Shown: positions 9,001 to 12,937, numbered from the stretch's first letter. The stretch is 13,285 bases of DNA from a bacterium (GCA_024206195.1 JAAGZO010000201.1:1-13285), one strand, 5' to 3'. Numbers and translations: made by a program. The notes: generated by a model not told the origin, from the letters alone.

Positions 9001-11862
9001 TATTACATGAAACATAAAGACATCATTGAAGGCTCGGACAAAGTTACAATAGAAGTTCGCGATCAGATTACTGGGCAGATAACACAGTCACAGGAAATGG
9101 TGACAAATAAAGATTATGATATTGATTATGAAGATGGACGCGTCTTGTTCTGGCAGCCAATTGCAATGATGATTCAAAGTGAATCCATTATTTCAGATGA
9201 TATTTTAGATGGTAATCCGGTTTATGTTGTTGTTGATTATGAATATCAACCAGAAGATAAAGTTGATAAAGCAACGATAGGTGCCAGAGCTCAACAGGCA
9301 CTAACAGATAGTGTGATTGTTGGTGGAACATATGTTCAAGAATCACAAGAGACCGCGAATTACACGTTACGCGGCACAGACATGATTGTTCACTTAGGTG
9401 ATGACATAACAGTAAAAGCAGAATACGCGGAAAGTGAAAGTGATGCCAGTGGAACATATGCTTCAGTAGATGGAGGTATTACATTTGAAGAATTAGAAAC
9501 GCCAGATAATGCTAGCGATAAAGCTTATGGCCTTAGAGCAGACGCAAGGTTGTTTGGCCGCTTAGGAGTTGAAAGTTATTACAAGCATGTTGGAAAAGGT
9601 TTCTCTTCAAATGCCACAAGCCATGAACAAGGCAAGAAACTAAAAGGTGTTCAAGCCACATTAGACTTGAGCAGTGTTACTAGATTTACTGCCCGCCATG
9701 ATATTCAAGAGCTGATTGAAGATGGTAATGCTGATAGTAGCTTGCAAGTTGGAGCAGCTAAAACTTCAACAACCAATATGCAAGTTATTCATGAAGCCAG
9801 ACAATTAAGATTAACTGGTGAATATTTCAAGCATCAAGTTGAAGGACAAGAAGGCGCTGATCAGCAGAAGGTAGCGGTTCGCGCTGATTATCAATGGTCT
9901 GAAAATGTAGAGCTTTCACTTGAACGTGAATCAACAATGGATGGCGAAAAGAAGGCAGAAACAACTGTTGGTATTAAGGCCAGGCCAAATGAAAAACTTA
10001 CGGTTAAAGCGGAGCATACTGTTGGAACTGAGGGTTCAGCAACAAGCCTTGGTGGCGAAGTTAATGCATCAGACAAAGTCGCTATTAGCGCAGACTACAC
10101 TGTTTCTGAAGATGCCCAAGGTAATGTTTCAAAAGGTACAAGTGTTGGTACAAAAATAGAAATAAATGAAAAAACAAAGTGGCAGTCAAGCGTTGGGTTT
10201 GTGCAGGATGGTGAGAATAAGAGCGGCACAAATATGACCATGGGTGGAACGGTTGAGGTTGATGATAAAACAAAAGTCGATTCATCCATTTCTATGACAG
10301 AAACAGCTAGTGGCAAAACAACTGCTATTGCCATTGATGCATTTCAACAAGTTAGTGAAAAGAGTGAACGAACCGCAAAGCTCGCTGTAGATCAGTCACC
10401 TGAAGGAACGAAAACATCTACAATTACCTTTGGTGAGAAGAAGCAGCTTACTGATGAAATAATGCTTGAAACAGAAAAGAGTTTTGCTTCTTCAGAAGGA
10501 GTCACAACTCAAACAAGTAAGAATACTATTAGTAAAGATTTTGATGGAAGAAGAGTTGAAGGATCGTTAACTAAGAAGACTGAAGAAACAAATGATGAGG
10601 TAACGCGTTCAAATATTTATGGATTGTCTGGAGAGATAAATGACAAGTGGGCAGCATCAGGGTCATATGAGAGAGGCACAGTTAAGAAACATGATGGCAG
10701 TGAAGTTGCAAGGCAGGCAATTAGTTTAGGATTAGGTTATGTTGATAGTGATGAAGAGACTGGAAAAGAAATTAAGAGTTCTACCAAAGTAGAAGTCAGG
10801 CGCGATCAGGGTCAGGGTGATGCTACACAATACTTAATTTACAACTCTACTGAAGCTAAATTAAATCATAATACTACGCTTTATAGTAAATTAGAATTAT
10901 CACAAACAGTAGGTGATGAAGGTGAGCTTGCCTCCTACAAAGAAATAGTAATAGGAGGAGCATATAGACCTATTAAGTTAGATAGACTTAATCTATTAGG
11001 TCGTTACACATTTCTGCAAGGAAACTCTCCAGATAGTCAAAGTGACATATCAGAAGGCGTTGAAGAAGAAACCAGTCACACATTGTCAGCGGAAGCCATT
11101 TATGATCTTAATGAGAGATGGCAGTTAGCTGAAAAGTTTGCGTACAAAGTTGCAGATGAAAAAGTCGAAGATTTTGATTTTGCCCGTACGCGTACTTGGT
11201 TGATGATTCACCGATTGAATTACAAAATAGATCATGCTTGGAAGGCTTCGCTAGAGTATCGCATGCTAACGCAAACGGAAGCTCAAGATGCCAAGAAGGG
11301 ACTGCTTTTTGAGGTTACTAGAAAGCTTAATGAATTTGCTGAGCTTGGTATTGGGTACAACTTTACAGACTTTAATGATGACTTGACGCATTTGAGTTAC
11401 ATGTCAGAAGGTCCTTTTGTCAGAATTACTGGAACATTGTATGACCGCACTCCGGAAGAGATAGAACGTGCTAGACAAAGGTGGCAAGAGGAAAGAGTTC
11501 GTGTTTGGGCATGGCGCATGGTTAAAGAAGAATTGGCAAGACAAGATAGTGCCGTTGTAGCAGAGATGAATTACTTGTACAGGTTAGCCAAAGCTGCAGA
11601 AGAGACAGGCAAGCTGGATGATGCCGCTAAAATTTACAGAGACATTTTAATGGTCAATCAGATGATGCTTGAAGAAGCAGCTGATTACATTAGAAGTCAA
11701 ATTAAGTGGGAAGAAAAATTAAAAGAATGTCATGGAAGAGCGCTTAAAGCTTACAAAGAAGGCGACTATCTAGAAGCAAGGAAAATCTGGGAAACAATAA
11801 TTGATGAATTGAAAAAGAGTCCAACAGAACGCTTGTTGGATAAGGGGGAGTTTTGTCTTTAA
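88..11862 (+). CDS. Giant multidomain surface protein with C-terminal outer-membrane beta-barrel and TPR-like tail (3924 aa)
   Basis: Likely a surface-exposed outer-membrane protein of about 400 kDa; no enzyme motif is seen. Order of parts: residues 1-82, a long N-extension plus hydrophobic core (about 57-73) with likely cleavage after VYA; 83-332, a partial beta-rich repeat; 333-1987, five repeats starting at W333, W671, W1006, W1342 and W1678; 1988-2160, two Ig-like modules; 2162-2270, a Cna-B/carboxypeptidase-regulatory-like module; 2274-2400, a DUF11-like module; 2408-2515, an SdrD-B-like module with HDRNGNGVQD; about 2535-2665, a FlgD-like Ig fold (IWDGLDRD); about 2837-3785, a barrel-like region with YPVYGD (2874) and GYNFTDFNDDLT (3756); 3786-3924, charged helices of TPR type. 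ATG88 is the earliest possible start because an in-frame TGA lies at 82-84; only GGAAA (76-80) serves as a weak SD. Alternative starts are TTG130, TTG136 and GTG154. The module names are recalled family resemblances, not search results; the frame itself is certain. Confidence 0.93.
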   Translation: MKKSEKKKPEFLSHLQLNKLFDVGGGLPCRLTIYIFNLIKDLLISLINKVSLFYYLLKKILSLLLLFSILILVFDARARVYAEGITVTAGNSFNLNDSTVSVEGDVEIVGTMEATTGTLNLDGDWSNTGTFNAGSDSTVNFNAGAGTQTVTTGGTTAAKTFRNVGHTGAGAVVLNSDEINIDGSFNNAAGTFETSGLDMYVAGNWSNASNFNHSNNDVYLDGTNQTIFGSTTFYRFYKEVTSAATLTFEAGEEQIVQKHVSIKGAVGEILNLRSTAGGSYTYLTVQAGGTQSFAFLNVQDNHAGNGLTLYGGATSASNGHNVNWAFGAVDLVWDGSESTDWNNALNWDVGLTPNAGDNVVIPSAPANQPVLTADVILGDFEVQAGANLIFAGYDMAILNTATIDGTLNLIGSETITAGTWDTDSGTVNYLGNGDGVVDTFTVDDFGANDYFIININDTNATKDIFQTNADLRVVSQLTVTAGTLDVSTNGNTLSTADGGNITVNGGTINAAGGNVDANENIIISSGVFIAPGSGKSFTLEDDFTHSGGTFTHSSGTLTLDGTGQSLTGSTTFFGLSKVVAAADTLTFDNTATQTVVDSLTLQGADGQLLSLRSDLDNNAANLMLQANGSQSINYVDVKDNDASGGVTLIARNGANSNGNTNWEFGSSIITWDGSESRDWDNTKNWDKGLVPSTLDTAIIPDVANDPVLSTNASVANLTIQTGANVSLDGKNLTVSTTLSNEGNINLDGNETLTINTWDNDSGTVTYVGNGDGVVDTRTIVDIGTDPEFYNLVINDTNGTKDIFQTNGNFTTANNLNVTSGTLDISTNTNTMSVNGTMTMDGGTFTATNGNIDANNVTISSGTLTAPTTGKNFLVSGDFTYNGGTFDTNSGTVTLDGTGQALNGNATFYNLTKTVAAADTLTFSNTANQTITNHLVLRGAANQLLSLRSDADGTPAEISLQTDGTQDIAYVDVKDSNASGGVTLVGRTSTNSNGNTNWSFNTATITWDGTTSTDWDVATNWDLGIVPTSIDIAVIAAAGNQPVLSTNVEVTNLTLNAGTTVNLNGKDLTVSSTLSNEGNINMFGSETVSISTVDSDSGTFTYTGDGDVNAETFIVQEIGATDYYNLVINDTNGTKDTFRTNSNITAAGAVNVTLSTLDISTNGNTLTAAGALTVDGGTLTATNGNIDANGAVVVSSGTLTAPTTSKSFTVAGDFTHSGGTFDANSGQVTLDGSNQTLYGDTTFYGLYKSVAASDTLTFEHSKEQTVTDTLTLLGADASNLLALRSTAPGTHAHLTLQVGKAQLLNYLDVQDNHATNGLTLIGRNSTNSDRNDNWQFGNGTLTWDGSESTDWNEPKNWDLGFVPIAGDSATVPNVANQPELTVAASLANLTMEAGTTLGLNGFDLTLTGTLSNEGTIDFQGAETIAIANPDIDSGTFVIVGDGDGSAETFILSDIGTNDFYNLIVNDPNGTKDTFQTNGDITVVNNLNVTAGTLEIANDNTLKVNNNLTVDGGTLNASAGNIDANVDVTISSGVLTAPTTGQTFTVNGDFKHSGGTFTANSGRVTLDGAGQSITGSSTFYDLVKTVTSTDTLTFENGTEQIVTNFVQLEGAASNLLSLRSDSAGDYFFLTSKNVTGTQSLTYLDVKDANSGNGRMMFAGTTSTDNGHNVNWSFGPITLTWTGATSTDWDDPSNWDFGIAPRTDDSAIIPSAPANQPVLSSDVIFTDLTINSGASVTLSGNDITILDEIDNEGTIKMNGSETMTAATWDVASGTVEYVGNGDGTQDTFTIANYGTPSYYNLLINDTNGTTDIFAIAADLQVANNLTVSGGTFNALSNGLDVNGSVTTSGGEFIAPGDGKSFTVADDFLHTGGTFTHSSGTVTFDTAADATISGATTFYNVTSTTAGKNFYFTPGSNQTFENTWRMVGDPNSKITMHSTVAGQKWDVTSPNGIQAVSFIDLQDSDANVNEFICLNCDDSGNNNELWIFTDFMITSPVTGSTTGTEVTFVGVAAPNQEFEIYDENNNSVVSVTAYSNGRFRVVGTVAPGVHEYNLYLNGSPGQSLTNVTAVASPTINQVPEIDSPVENEHVDGVRPTIVGRGKPGAPVLIDAADTNGFLPLTLVGTGTVDADGNYSIQVNQDLPGGVTLISVTVDGVTSAILSINMTDPYGVIFDSSTNRPVKDATITVYTESGKVARPGVEVIGQNPQNPFTTGTDGAYSYVLTPGNYYIQIEAFGYKYPSKLVTFPEDRSIITGSQGEVFVIGEELLHMDHPMDPNGGLVRVTKKANKSEVVVGEVVTYTVTLENLSPSNEVLNVLLEDVIPPGFKYLEGRTIFDGQPISDPEGQRPLYFDIGTMEIGEINTLRYQLVVGSGVEPGVYENAATAVYSTGLALSNRAIESVKVVMDPVFDLGTVVGKIFHDRNGNGVQDAPYYDVDLDMTITEEPIPNVQIATEDGAVITADNNGQFHMKGIIPGRHVFRVDERTLPEGSFVSTGKVAIVDVTKGMLNKVNFGVQYDDGYEATEDERFFNQNVRVVQDRNALEPKLNVSMYNNELLVQGDKLINPAEFRIFTNYAPFVNKWRLDVIDKDTKKVIQSFVGNRKNIYDALIWDGLDRDEKVVKDNRNYSYVLVVEDGKGMVDETQEKDIAIRFLDDKEKYNEDISEERKKEAYQEWIKFESNKNNLKSQSIAIKGETLRIKGATSLSRIKILKGDKTVTDLPLQRVEGLSARKVLEQGIVAQENEEVEVILPIGEYEIQVDSGQVASDRQGSVASGYVPGEVVLTDQQSTVASYTKPVNIGDNYLFFVAMGDGKVGYTRNSGNIEPVQFDDKYQEGFWGEGKLSYFLKGKILGKYAITSSYDSDRSRKELFRNLDPDKYYPVYGDNSSIDYKATETQGPLYLLVEWDKSEFIWGNYNVGFDDTEFTQFNRSLYGGKVHYESVSTTKYGESDTKVVLFRARAKQKVAHNEFLGTGGSLYYMKHKDIIEGSDKVTIEVRDQITGQITQSQEMVTNKDYDIDYEDGRVLFWQPIAMMIQSESIISDDILDGNPVYVVVDYEYQPEDKVDKATIGARAQQALTDSVIVGGTYVQESQETANYTLRGTDMIVHLGDDITVKAEYAESESDASGTYASVDGGITFEELETPDNASDKAYGLRADARLFGRLGVESYYKHVGKGFSSNATSHEQGKKLKGVQATLDLSSVTRFTARHDIQELIEDGNADSSLQVGAAKTSTTNMQVIHEARQLRLTGEYFKHQVEGQEGADQQKVAVRADYQWSENVELSLERESTMDGEKKAETTVGIKARPNEKLTVKAEHTVGTEGSATSLGGEVNASDKVAISADYTVSEDAQGNVSKGTSVGTKIEINEKTKWQSSVGFVQDGENKSGTNMTMGGTVEVDDKTKVDSSISMTETASGKTTAIAIDAFQQVSEKSERTAKLAVDQSPEGTKTSTITFGEKKQLTDEIMLETEKSFASSEGVTTQTSKNTISKDFDGRRVEGSLTKKTEETNDEVTRSNIYGLSGEINDKWAASGSYERGTVKKHDGSEVARQAISLGLGYVDSDEETGKEIKSSTKVEVRRDQGQGDATQYLIYNSTEAKLNHNTTLYSKLELSQTVGDEGELASYKEIVIGGAYRPIKLDRLNLLGRYTFLQGNSPDSQSDISEGVEEETSHTLSAEAIYDLNERWQLAEKFAYKVADEKVEDFDFARTRTWLMIHRLNYKIDHAWKASLEYRMLTQTEAQDAKKGLLFEVTRKLNEFAELGIGYNFTDFNDDLTHLSYMSEGPFVRITGTLYDRTPEEIERARQRWQEERVRVWAWRMVKEELARQDSAVVAEMNYLYRLAKAAEETGKLDDAAKIYRDILMVNQMMLEEAADYIRSQIKWEEKLKECHGRALKAYKEGDYLEARKIWETIIDELKKSPTERLLDKGEFCL
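205..247 (+). promoter_or_regulatory. Terminator-like hairpin inside the signal-peptide coding region (possible attenuator)
   Basis: AAAGACTTACT (205-215) pairs perfectly with AGTAAGTCTTT (234-244), giving an 11-bp stem with an 18-nt AT-rich loop, and six T residues (242-247) overlap and follow the 3' arm. In form it is an intrinsic terminator, yet it lies about 120 nt inside the annotated giant gene, in its most AT-rich stretch. A translating ribosome would melt it, so it could couple transcription of the 12-kb message to translation. It could also be an accident of AT-rich coding sequence. Confidence 0.45.
312..323 (+). repeat. (CG)6 dinucleotide tract in the signal-peptide coding region
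   Basis: Six uninterrupted CG dinucleotides sit in an otherwise very AT-rich stretch and code for the Ala-Arg-Ala-Arg run just before the predicted signal peptidase site. Loss of one CG unit would shift the frame and bring in a TAA at 366-368. The tract is also an alternating purine-pyrimidine run that continues into tgtatat, a pattern that can favour Z-DNA. Variation in copy number is an inference; only one allele is seen here. Confidence 0.6.
1084..6048 (+). repeat. Five tandem ~1008-bp (about 336-residue) coding repeats in the passenger
   Basis: Units begin at the Trp codons at 1084, 2098, 3103, 4111 and 5119, spacings 1014, 1005, 1008 and 1008 bp. Each opens with W(D/T)G-x(5)-DW-x(6)-NWD, then a (V/I)P-D-x(2)-(V/I/A)IP segment, a G(N/D)GD loop, the marker NDTNGTKD (or near variant), a GGTF/LDG(T/S)(G/N)Q block, an ADTLTF block, an LRS block, and a D-V-K/Q-D-x-(D/N)-A-x-(G/N)-G block before the closing NxNW(x)F. 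The last unit diverges after about residue 1900 and ends with CLNC. The stretch 340-1083 holds a partial copy with the later blocks only. Many short DNA blocks are shared between units, so unequal crossing-over could change the copy number, and short-read assembly could collapse units. Confidence 0.9.
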
Positions 11863-11879
11863 AAAAGGAGGATGTAATT

Positions 11880-11960
11880 ATGCAGGTAAAAAAAGATGAA
11901 CAAAAACAGGAGAAAAAAATGAGCTTAAAAGAAGTTCGTATTTTATCGCCACCTAGGTAA
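11880..11960 (+). CDS. Possible 26-residue charged peptide just after the giant gene
   Basis: The frame begins at ATG11880, 17 nt after the giant gene's stop. A perfect AAGGAGG (11865-11871) precedes it with 8-nt spacing, the strongest Shine-Dalgarno in the window. The product would be rich in Lys, Glu and Gln at the front and end in ILSPPR before TAA. A second in-frame ATG at 11919 also has an AGGAG before it. No terminator separates it from the giant gene, so co-transcription is likely. I do not recognise it. It could be a real small protein, or the intact start of a gene whose body has decayed; the strong SD argues that the start was or is used. Confidence 0.45.
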   Translation: MQVKKDEQKQEKKMSLKEVRILSPPR

Positions 11961-11971
11961 TTGCGAAATAA

Positions 11972-12004
11972 TAGGATCGAAAGCGAATGCGTTTAGTTGA
12001 ATGG
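11972..12004 (+). repeat. Dispersed element, copy A (core CGAAAGCGAATGC)
   Basis: Positions 11972-11994 match 12335-12357 exactly over 23 nt, and both are followed 3-4 nt later by GAATGG. Looser similarity extends to both sides (TTCG..GCC..TAGG before, AGTATG after), so a unit near 100 nt may have been duplicated. The core can fold as AAAGCG-AATG-CGTTT, a short hairpin. A diverged third copy of the core lies at 12900-12912. REP-like or structured-RNA origin is possible. Confidence 0.7.
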
Positions 12005-12032
12005 TTTAAAAGTATGGCAGAAATAAGCAAGG

Positions 12033-12047
12033 GTTGTTTGAAAGGGG
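12033..12047 (+). repeat. 15-nt direct repeat with SD-like end, copy 1
   Basis: GTTGTTTGAAAGGGG here matches GTTGTTTGAAAGGAG at 12262-12276 in 14 of 15 positions. Both end in an SD-like purine run. After this copy the nearest ATG is at 12060, opening an 18-codon frame, but the 12-nt gap is long for efficient initiation, so I do not call a gene there. Confidence 0.5.
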
Positions 12048-12145
12048 ATTTAAGAATTCATGTACTCAACGCAGCTTAAGATAATGACATCATGGATATG
12101 GTTGAGGGCTAGATGAGTTGTGTGATTGTGTTGATGTTTTTAAAA

Positions 12146-12157
12146 GGTTGCGCAACC
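12146..12157. repeat. 12-bp perfect palindrome GGTTGCGCAACC
   Basis: A perfect inverted repeat in an AT-rich surrounding, preceded by TTTTTAAAA on the plus strand. On the minus strand it would be followed by TTTTAAAAAC, but the stem is too short for a confident terminator. It may be a protein-binding site; no regulator can be named. Confidence 0.4.
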
Positions 12158-12281
12158 GGAGAGCTGTTTAATAAAAAGAGTGCATGAAAAATTGTAAACA
12201 AACGATTGCTTTATTGTAGTTTTAGAACGTGTGTTTATGATTTGAAAAAAAATAAAATGTTGTTGTTTGAAAGGAGTAGTA

Positions 12282-12314
12282 ATGAAAATGAAGTTGAATA
12301 ATTCGTTCTGGTAG
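12282..12314 (+). CDS. Possible 10-residue peptide MKMKLNNSFW
   Basis: AAAGGAG (12270-12276) stands 5 nt before ATG12282, a well-placed Shine-Dalgarno, and the frame closes at TAG after ten codons. Its upstream and downstream context parallels that of the 11880 frame: SD, short Lys-rich frame, a TTCGT tract, then the dispersed CGAAAGCGAATGC element. It may be a leader peptide, a small protein, or the remnant of a gene lost after its first codons. No function is recognised. Confidence 0.25.
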   Translation: MKMKLNNSFW

Positions 12315-12334
12315 CCGTTAGGGTGAAGTGTAAC

Positions 12335-12366
12335 TAGGATCGAAAGCGAATGCGTTTTGCGAATGG
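12335..12366 (+). repeat. Dispersed element, copy B (core CGAAAGCGAATGC)
   Basis: Second copy of the 23-nt exact match (12335-12357) with the trailing GAATGG at 12361-12366. Within this copy GCGAATG occurs twice in direct orientation (12346-12352 and 12359-12365). It lies 363 bp after copy A in the same orientation. Confidence 0.7.
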
Positions 12367-12419
12367 ATAAACCGAGTATGTTATTGATGCGTTTTGCAGT
12401 AGGGTTAGAGTGAATAATA

Positions 12420-12512
12420 ATGAACATGTATTTCGTGTACGCACTGCCAAGGAAGTGTAAGATGGTTAGGTTGCATAAAGTGCAGAAAAAGCAATTAGTG
12501 CAGGGAGTGTAG
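12420..12512 (+). CDS. Doubtful 30-residue frame running into the tandem array
   Basis: ATG12420 opens a frame of 30 codons ending at TAG 12510-12512, inside the 9-bp array, so the end of the product takes a three-residue rhythm (KVQ KKQ LVQ). Only a weak purine run lies upstream. The product start (MNMYFVYALP) has no clear family. I list it because it is the longest plus-strand ATG frame in this part, but chance is a good explanation. Confidence 0.12.
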   Translation: MNMYFVYALPRKCKMVRLHKVQKKQLVQGV

Positions 12513-12574
12513 AGAGTGCAAGGAGTGTAGGAGGTGCAAGAAGTGTAGGAGGTGTAAGAAGTGTAATGATTGTA
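12476..12574 (+). repeat. 9-bp tandem array, 11 units (consensus RGRRGTGYA)
   Basis: Eleven units in strict 9-bp register: the first two to three (from 12476, 12485 and 12494) are diverged, those from 12503 to 12565 are close to consensus, and the last at 12566 is diverged again. The units at 12530-12547 and 12548-12565 form an 18-bp higher-order repeat with one difference. As 9 is a multiple of 3, each frame reads as a three-residue repeat: one frame (12499-12588) gives a Cys every third residue (CRECRECKECRRCKKC...), another gives (R/G)-S/G-V/A steps. Neither has a usable start, and a TAG at 12496-12498 stands just before the Cys frame. The units are strongly G-biased on the plus strand. 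Confidence 0.85.
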
Positions 12575-12652
12575 GGTGCGCTTCCAAGTAATCGCATCTA
12601 CAAAGTTAGGGAGAGGGATAGCTACATACCCACATGAAAAATGGGCTCAAAT

Positions 12653-12680
12653 CTGACTTTTCACATGCTGTATATATATA
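12653..12680 (+). promoter_or_regulatory. Candidate sigma-70-type promoter
   Basis: CTGACT (12653-12658, 4 of 6 to TTGACA) lies 16 nt before TATATA (12675-12680) at the end of a TA-repeat. A transcript from about 12687 would carry the SD and short TTG frame at 12700-12768 and then the leader of the gene at 12938. AT-rich DNA gives such matches often, so this is only a candidate. Confidence 0.25.
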
Positions 12681-12708
12681 GGGAAGGCAGCTTTAATACG
12701 GAGGGGTT

Positions 12709-12768
12709 TTGAAAAAAAAGAAAACGTTTTCTTTACTTTTTTTATTAATTAGGTTAATTTTAGTTTAG
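12709..12768 (+). CDS. Possible 19-residue leader or truncated signal peptide (TTG start)
   Basis: GGAGGGG (12700-12706) precedes TTG12709; counted from GGAGG the spacing is 4 nt, a little short. The frame reads MKKKKTFSLLFLLIRLILV and then TAG, which is the shape of an N-terminal signal sequence: lysines, then a hydrophobic core, without a cleavage site or mature part. It lies 169 bp before the exported protein at 12938. It could be a leader peptide of that gene, a small membrane peptide, or the surviving start of a decayed secreted-protein gene. The palindrome at 12717-12734 lies within it. Confidence 0.3.
   Translation: MKKKKTFSLLFLLIRLILV
12717..12734. promoter_or_regulatory. 18-bp perfect palindrome AAAGAAAACGTTTTCTTT followed by a T-tract
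   Basis: A perfect inverted repeat centred on CG. As DNA it resembles the CG-centred operators of LacI-family regulators; as RNA it could form a 7-bp stem with an ACGU loop, and it is followed by AC and seven T residues, giving it a weak terminator look on the plus strand. The stem has only A-T and one G-C pair, so a stable terminator is unlikely. It overlaps the short TTG frame. Confidence 0.4.
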
Positions 12769-12855
12769 TCATATTATTAACAATAACATTATTAATAATA
12801 GAAATTTAGCGCGAAAAGTGGTAGCATAATTCTACAATGATGTGCTAGTAGTATA

Positions 12856-12874
12856 GGAAACTCAAAGAGTTTCC
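12856..12874 (+). promoter_or_regulatory. 8-bp hairpin GGAAACTC-AAA-GAGTTTCC
   Basis: A perfect 8-bp stem closes on a 3-nt AAA loop, 64 nt before the start of the next gene. No T-tract follows, so it is not a typical terminator. In the leader RNA of the 12938 gene it would be the most stable simple stem. Confidence 0.45.
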
Positions 12875-12891
12875 AACACGTAAAAAAATAG

Positions 12892-12919
12892 AGCGCGAGC
12901 GAAAGCGAGTGCTTATTTT
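12892..12919 (+). terminator. GAAA-tetraloop hairpin with tandem G-A pairs; terminator or RNA motif before the 12938 gene
   Basis: AGCGC (12892-12896) pairs with GTGCT (12909-12913, one G-T), two opposed GA steps (12897-12898 with 12907-12908) can form sheared G-A pairs, and GC/GC closes a GAAA tetraloop (12901-12904). TATTTT follows, so it could end transcription from the left, but it stands only 24 nt before ATG12938 and would then require a promoter downstream. Its core CGAAAGCGAGTGC differs at one base from the core of the dispersed elements at 11978 and 12341. Confidence 0.4.
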
Positions 12920-12937
12920 AAATAACGTTTGTAAATT

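Larger units (their letters stand above)
11863..12937. other. 1075-bp intergenic block without a sizeable gene
   Basis: No frame of convincing length is found on either strand. The plus strand is rich in G and poor in C, especially 12300-12600, which is unlike the flanking genes. It contains very short frames with good SDs, a duplicated element, a 9-bp tandem array, palindromes and hairpins, each listed separately. No tRNA, rRNA, tmRNA, SRP RNA, RNase P RNA or riboswitch family that I know by sequence could be recognised. It may be a structured non-coding RNA locus, a long leader of the next gene, or decayed genes. Confidence 0.7.

Noticed and set aside
8195..10334. Several other short frames on both strands inside the barrel region
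   Set aside because: All lie wholly within the giant gene in other frames and have low-complexity translations and no initiation signals.
88..11862. Classical autotransporter or two-partner-secretion exoprotein
   Set aside because: The barrel-like region is followed by a helical tail and is far longer than the usual autotransporter barrel of about 300 residues; no TPS-type N-terminal domain is recognised.
12012..12113. Short frame from ATG12060 (18 codons) after the AAAGGGG run
   Set aside because: The gap of 12 nt between the purine run and ATG is too long for a good SD, and the product has no recognisable trait.
12140..12427. A 95-codon minus-strand frame across the intergenic block
   Set aside because: No Shine-Dalgarno precedes its ATG, the translation has no family look, and it runs across the plus-strand duplicated element and palindrome. 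A long frame on the C-rich strand of a G-rich, stop-poor block is expected by chance.
12476..12574. CRISPR array
   Set aside because: The period is 9 bp with no spacers, so this is a minisatellite and not a CRISPR.
12640..12660. tRNA T-arm-like GGCTCAAATC
   Set aside because: The flanks do not form a 5-bp T stem, and no acceptor, D or anticodon arm can be folded around it.
12810..12838. Promoter with TACAAT at 12833-12838
   Set aside because: No acceptable -35 box lies 16-18 nt upstream; single -10-like hexamers are common in AT-rich DNA.
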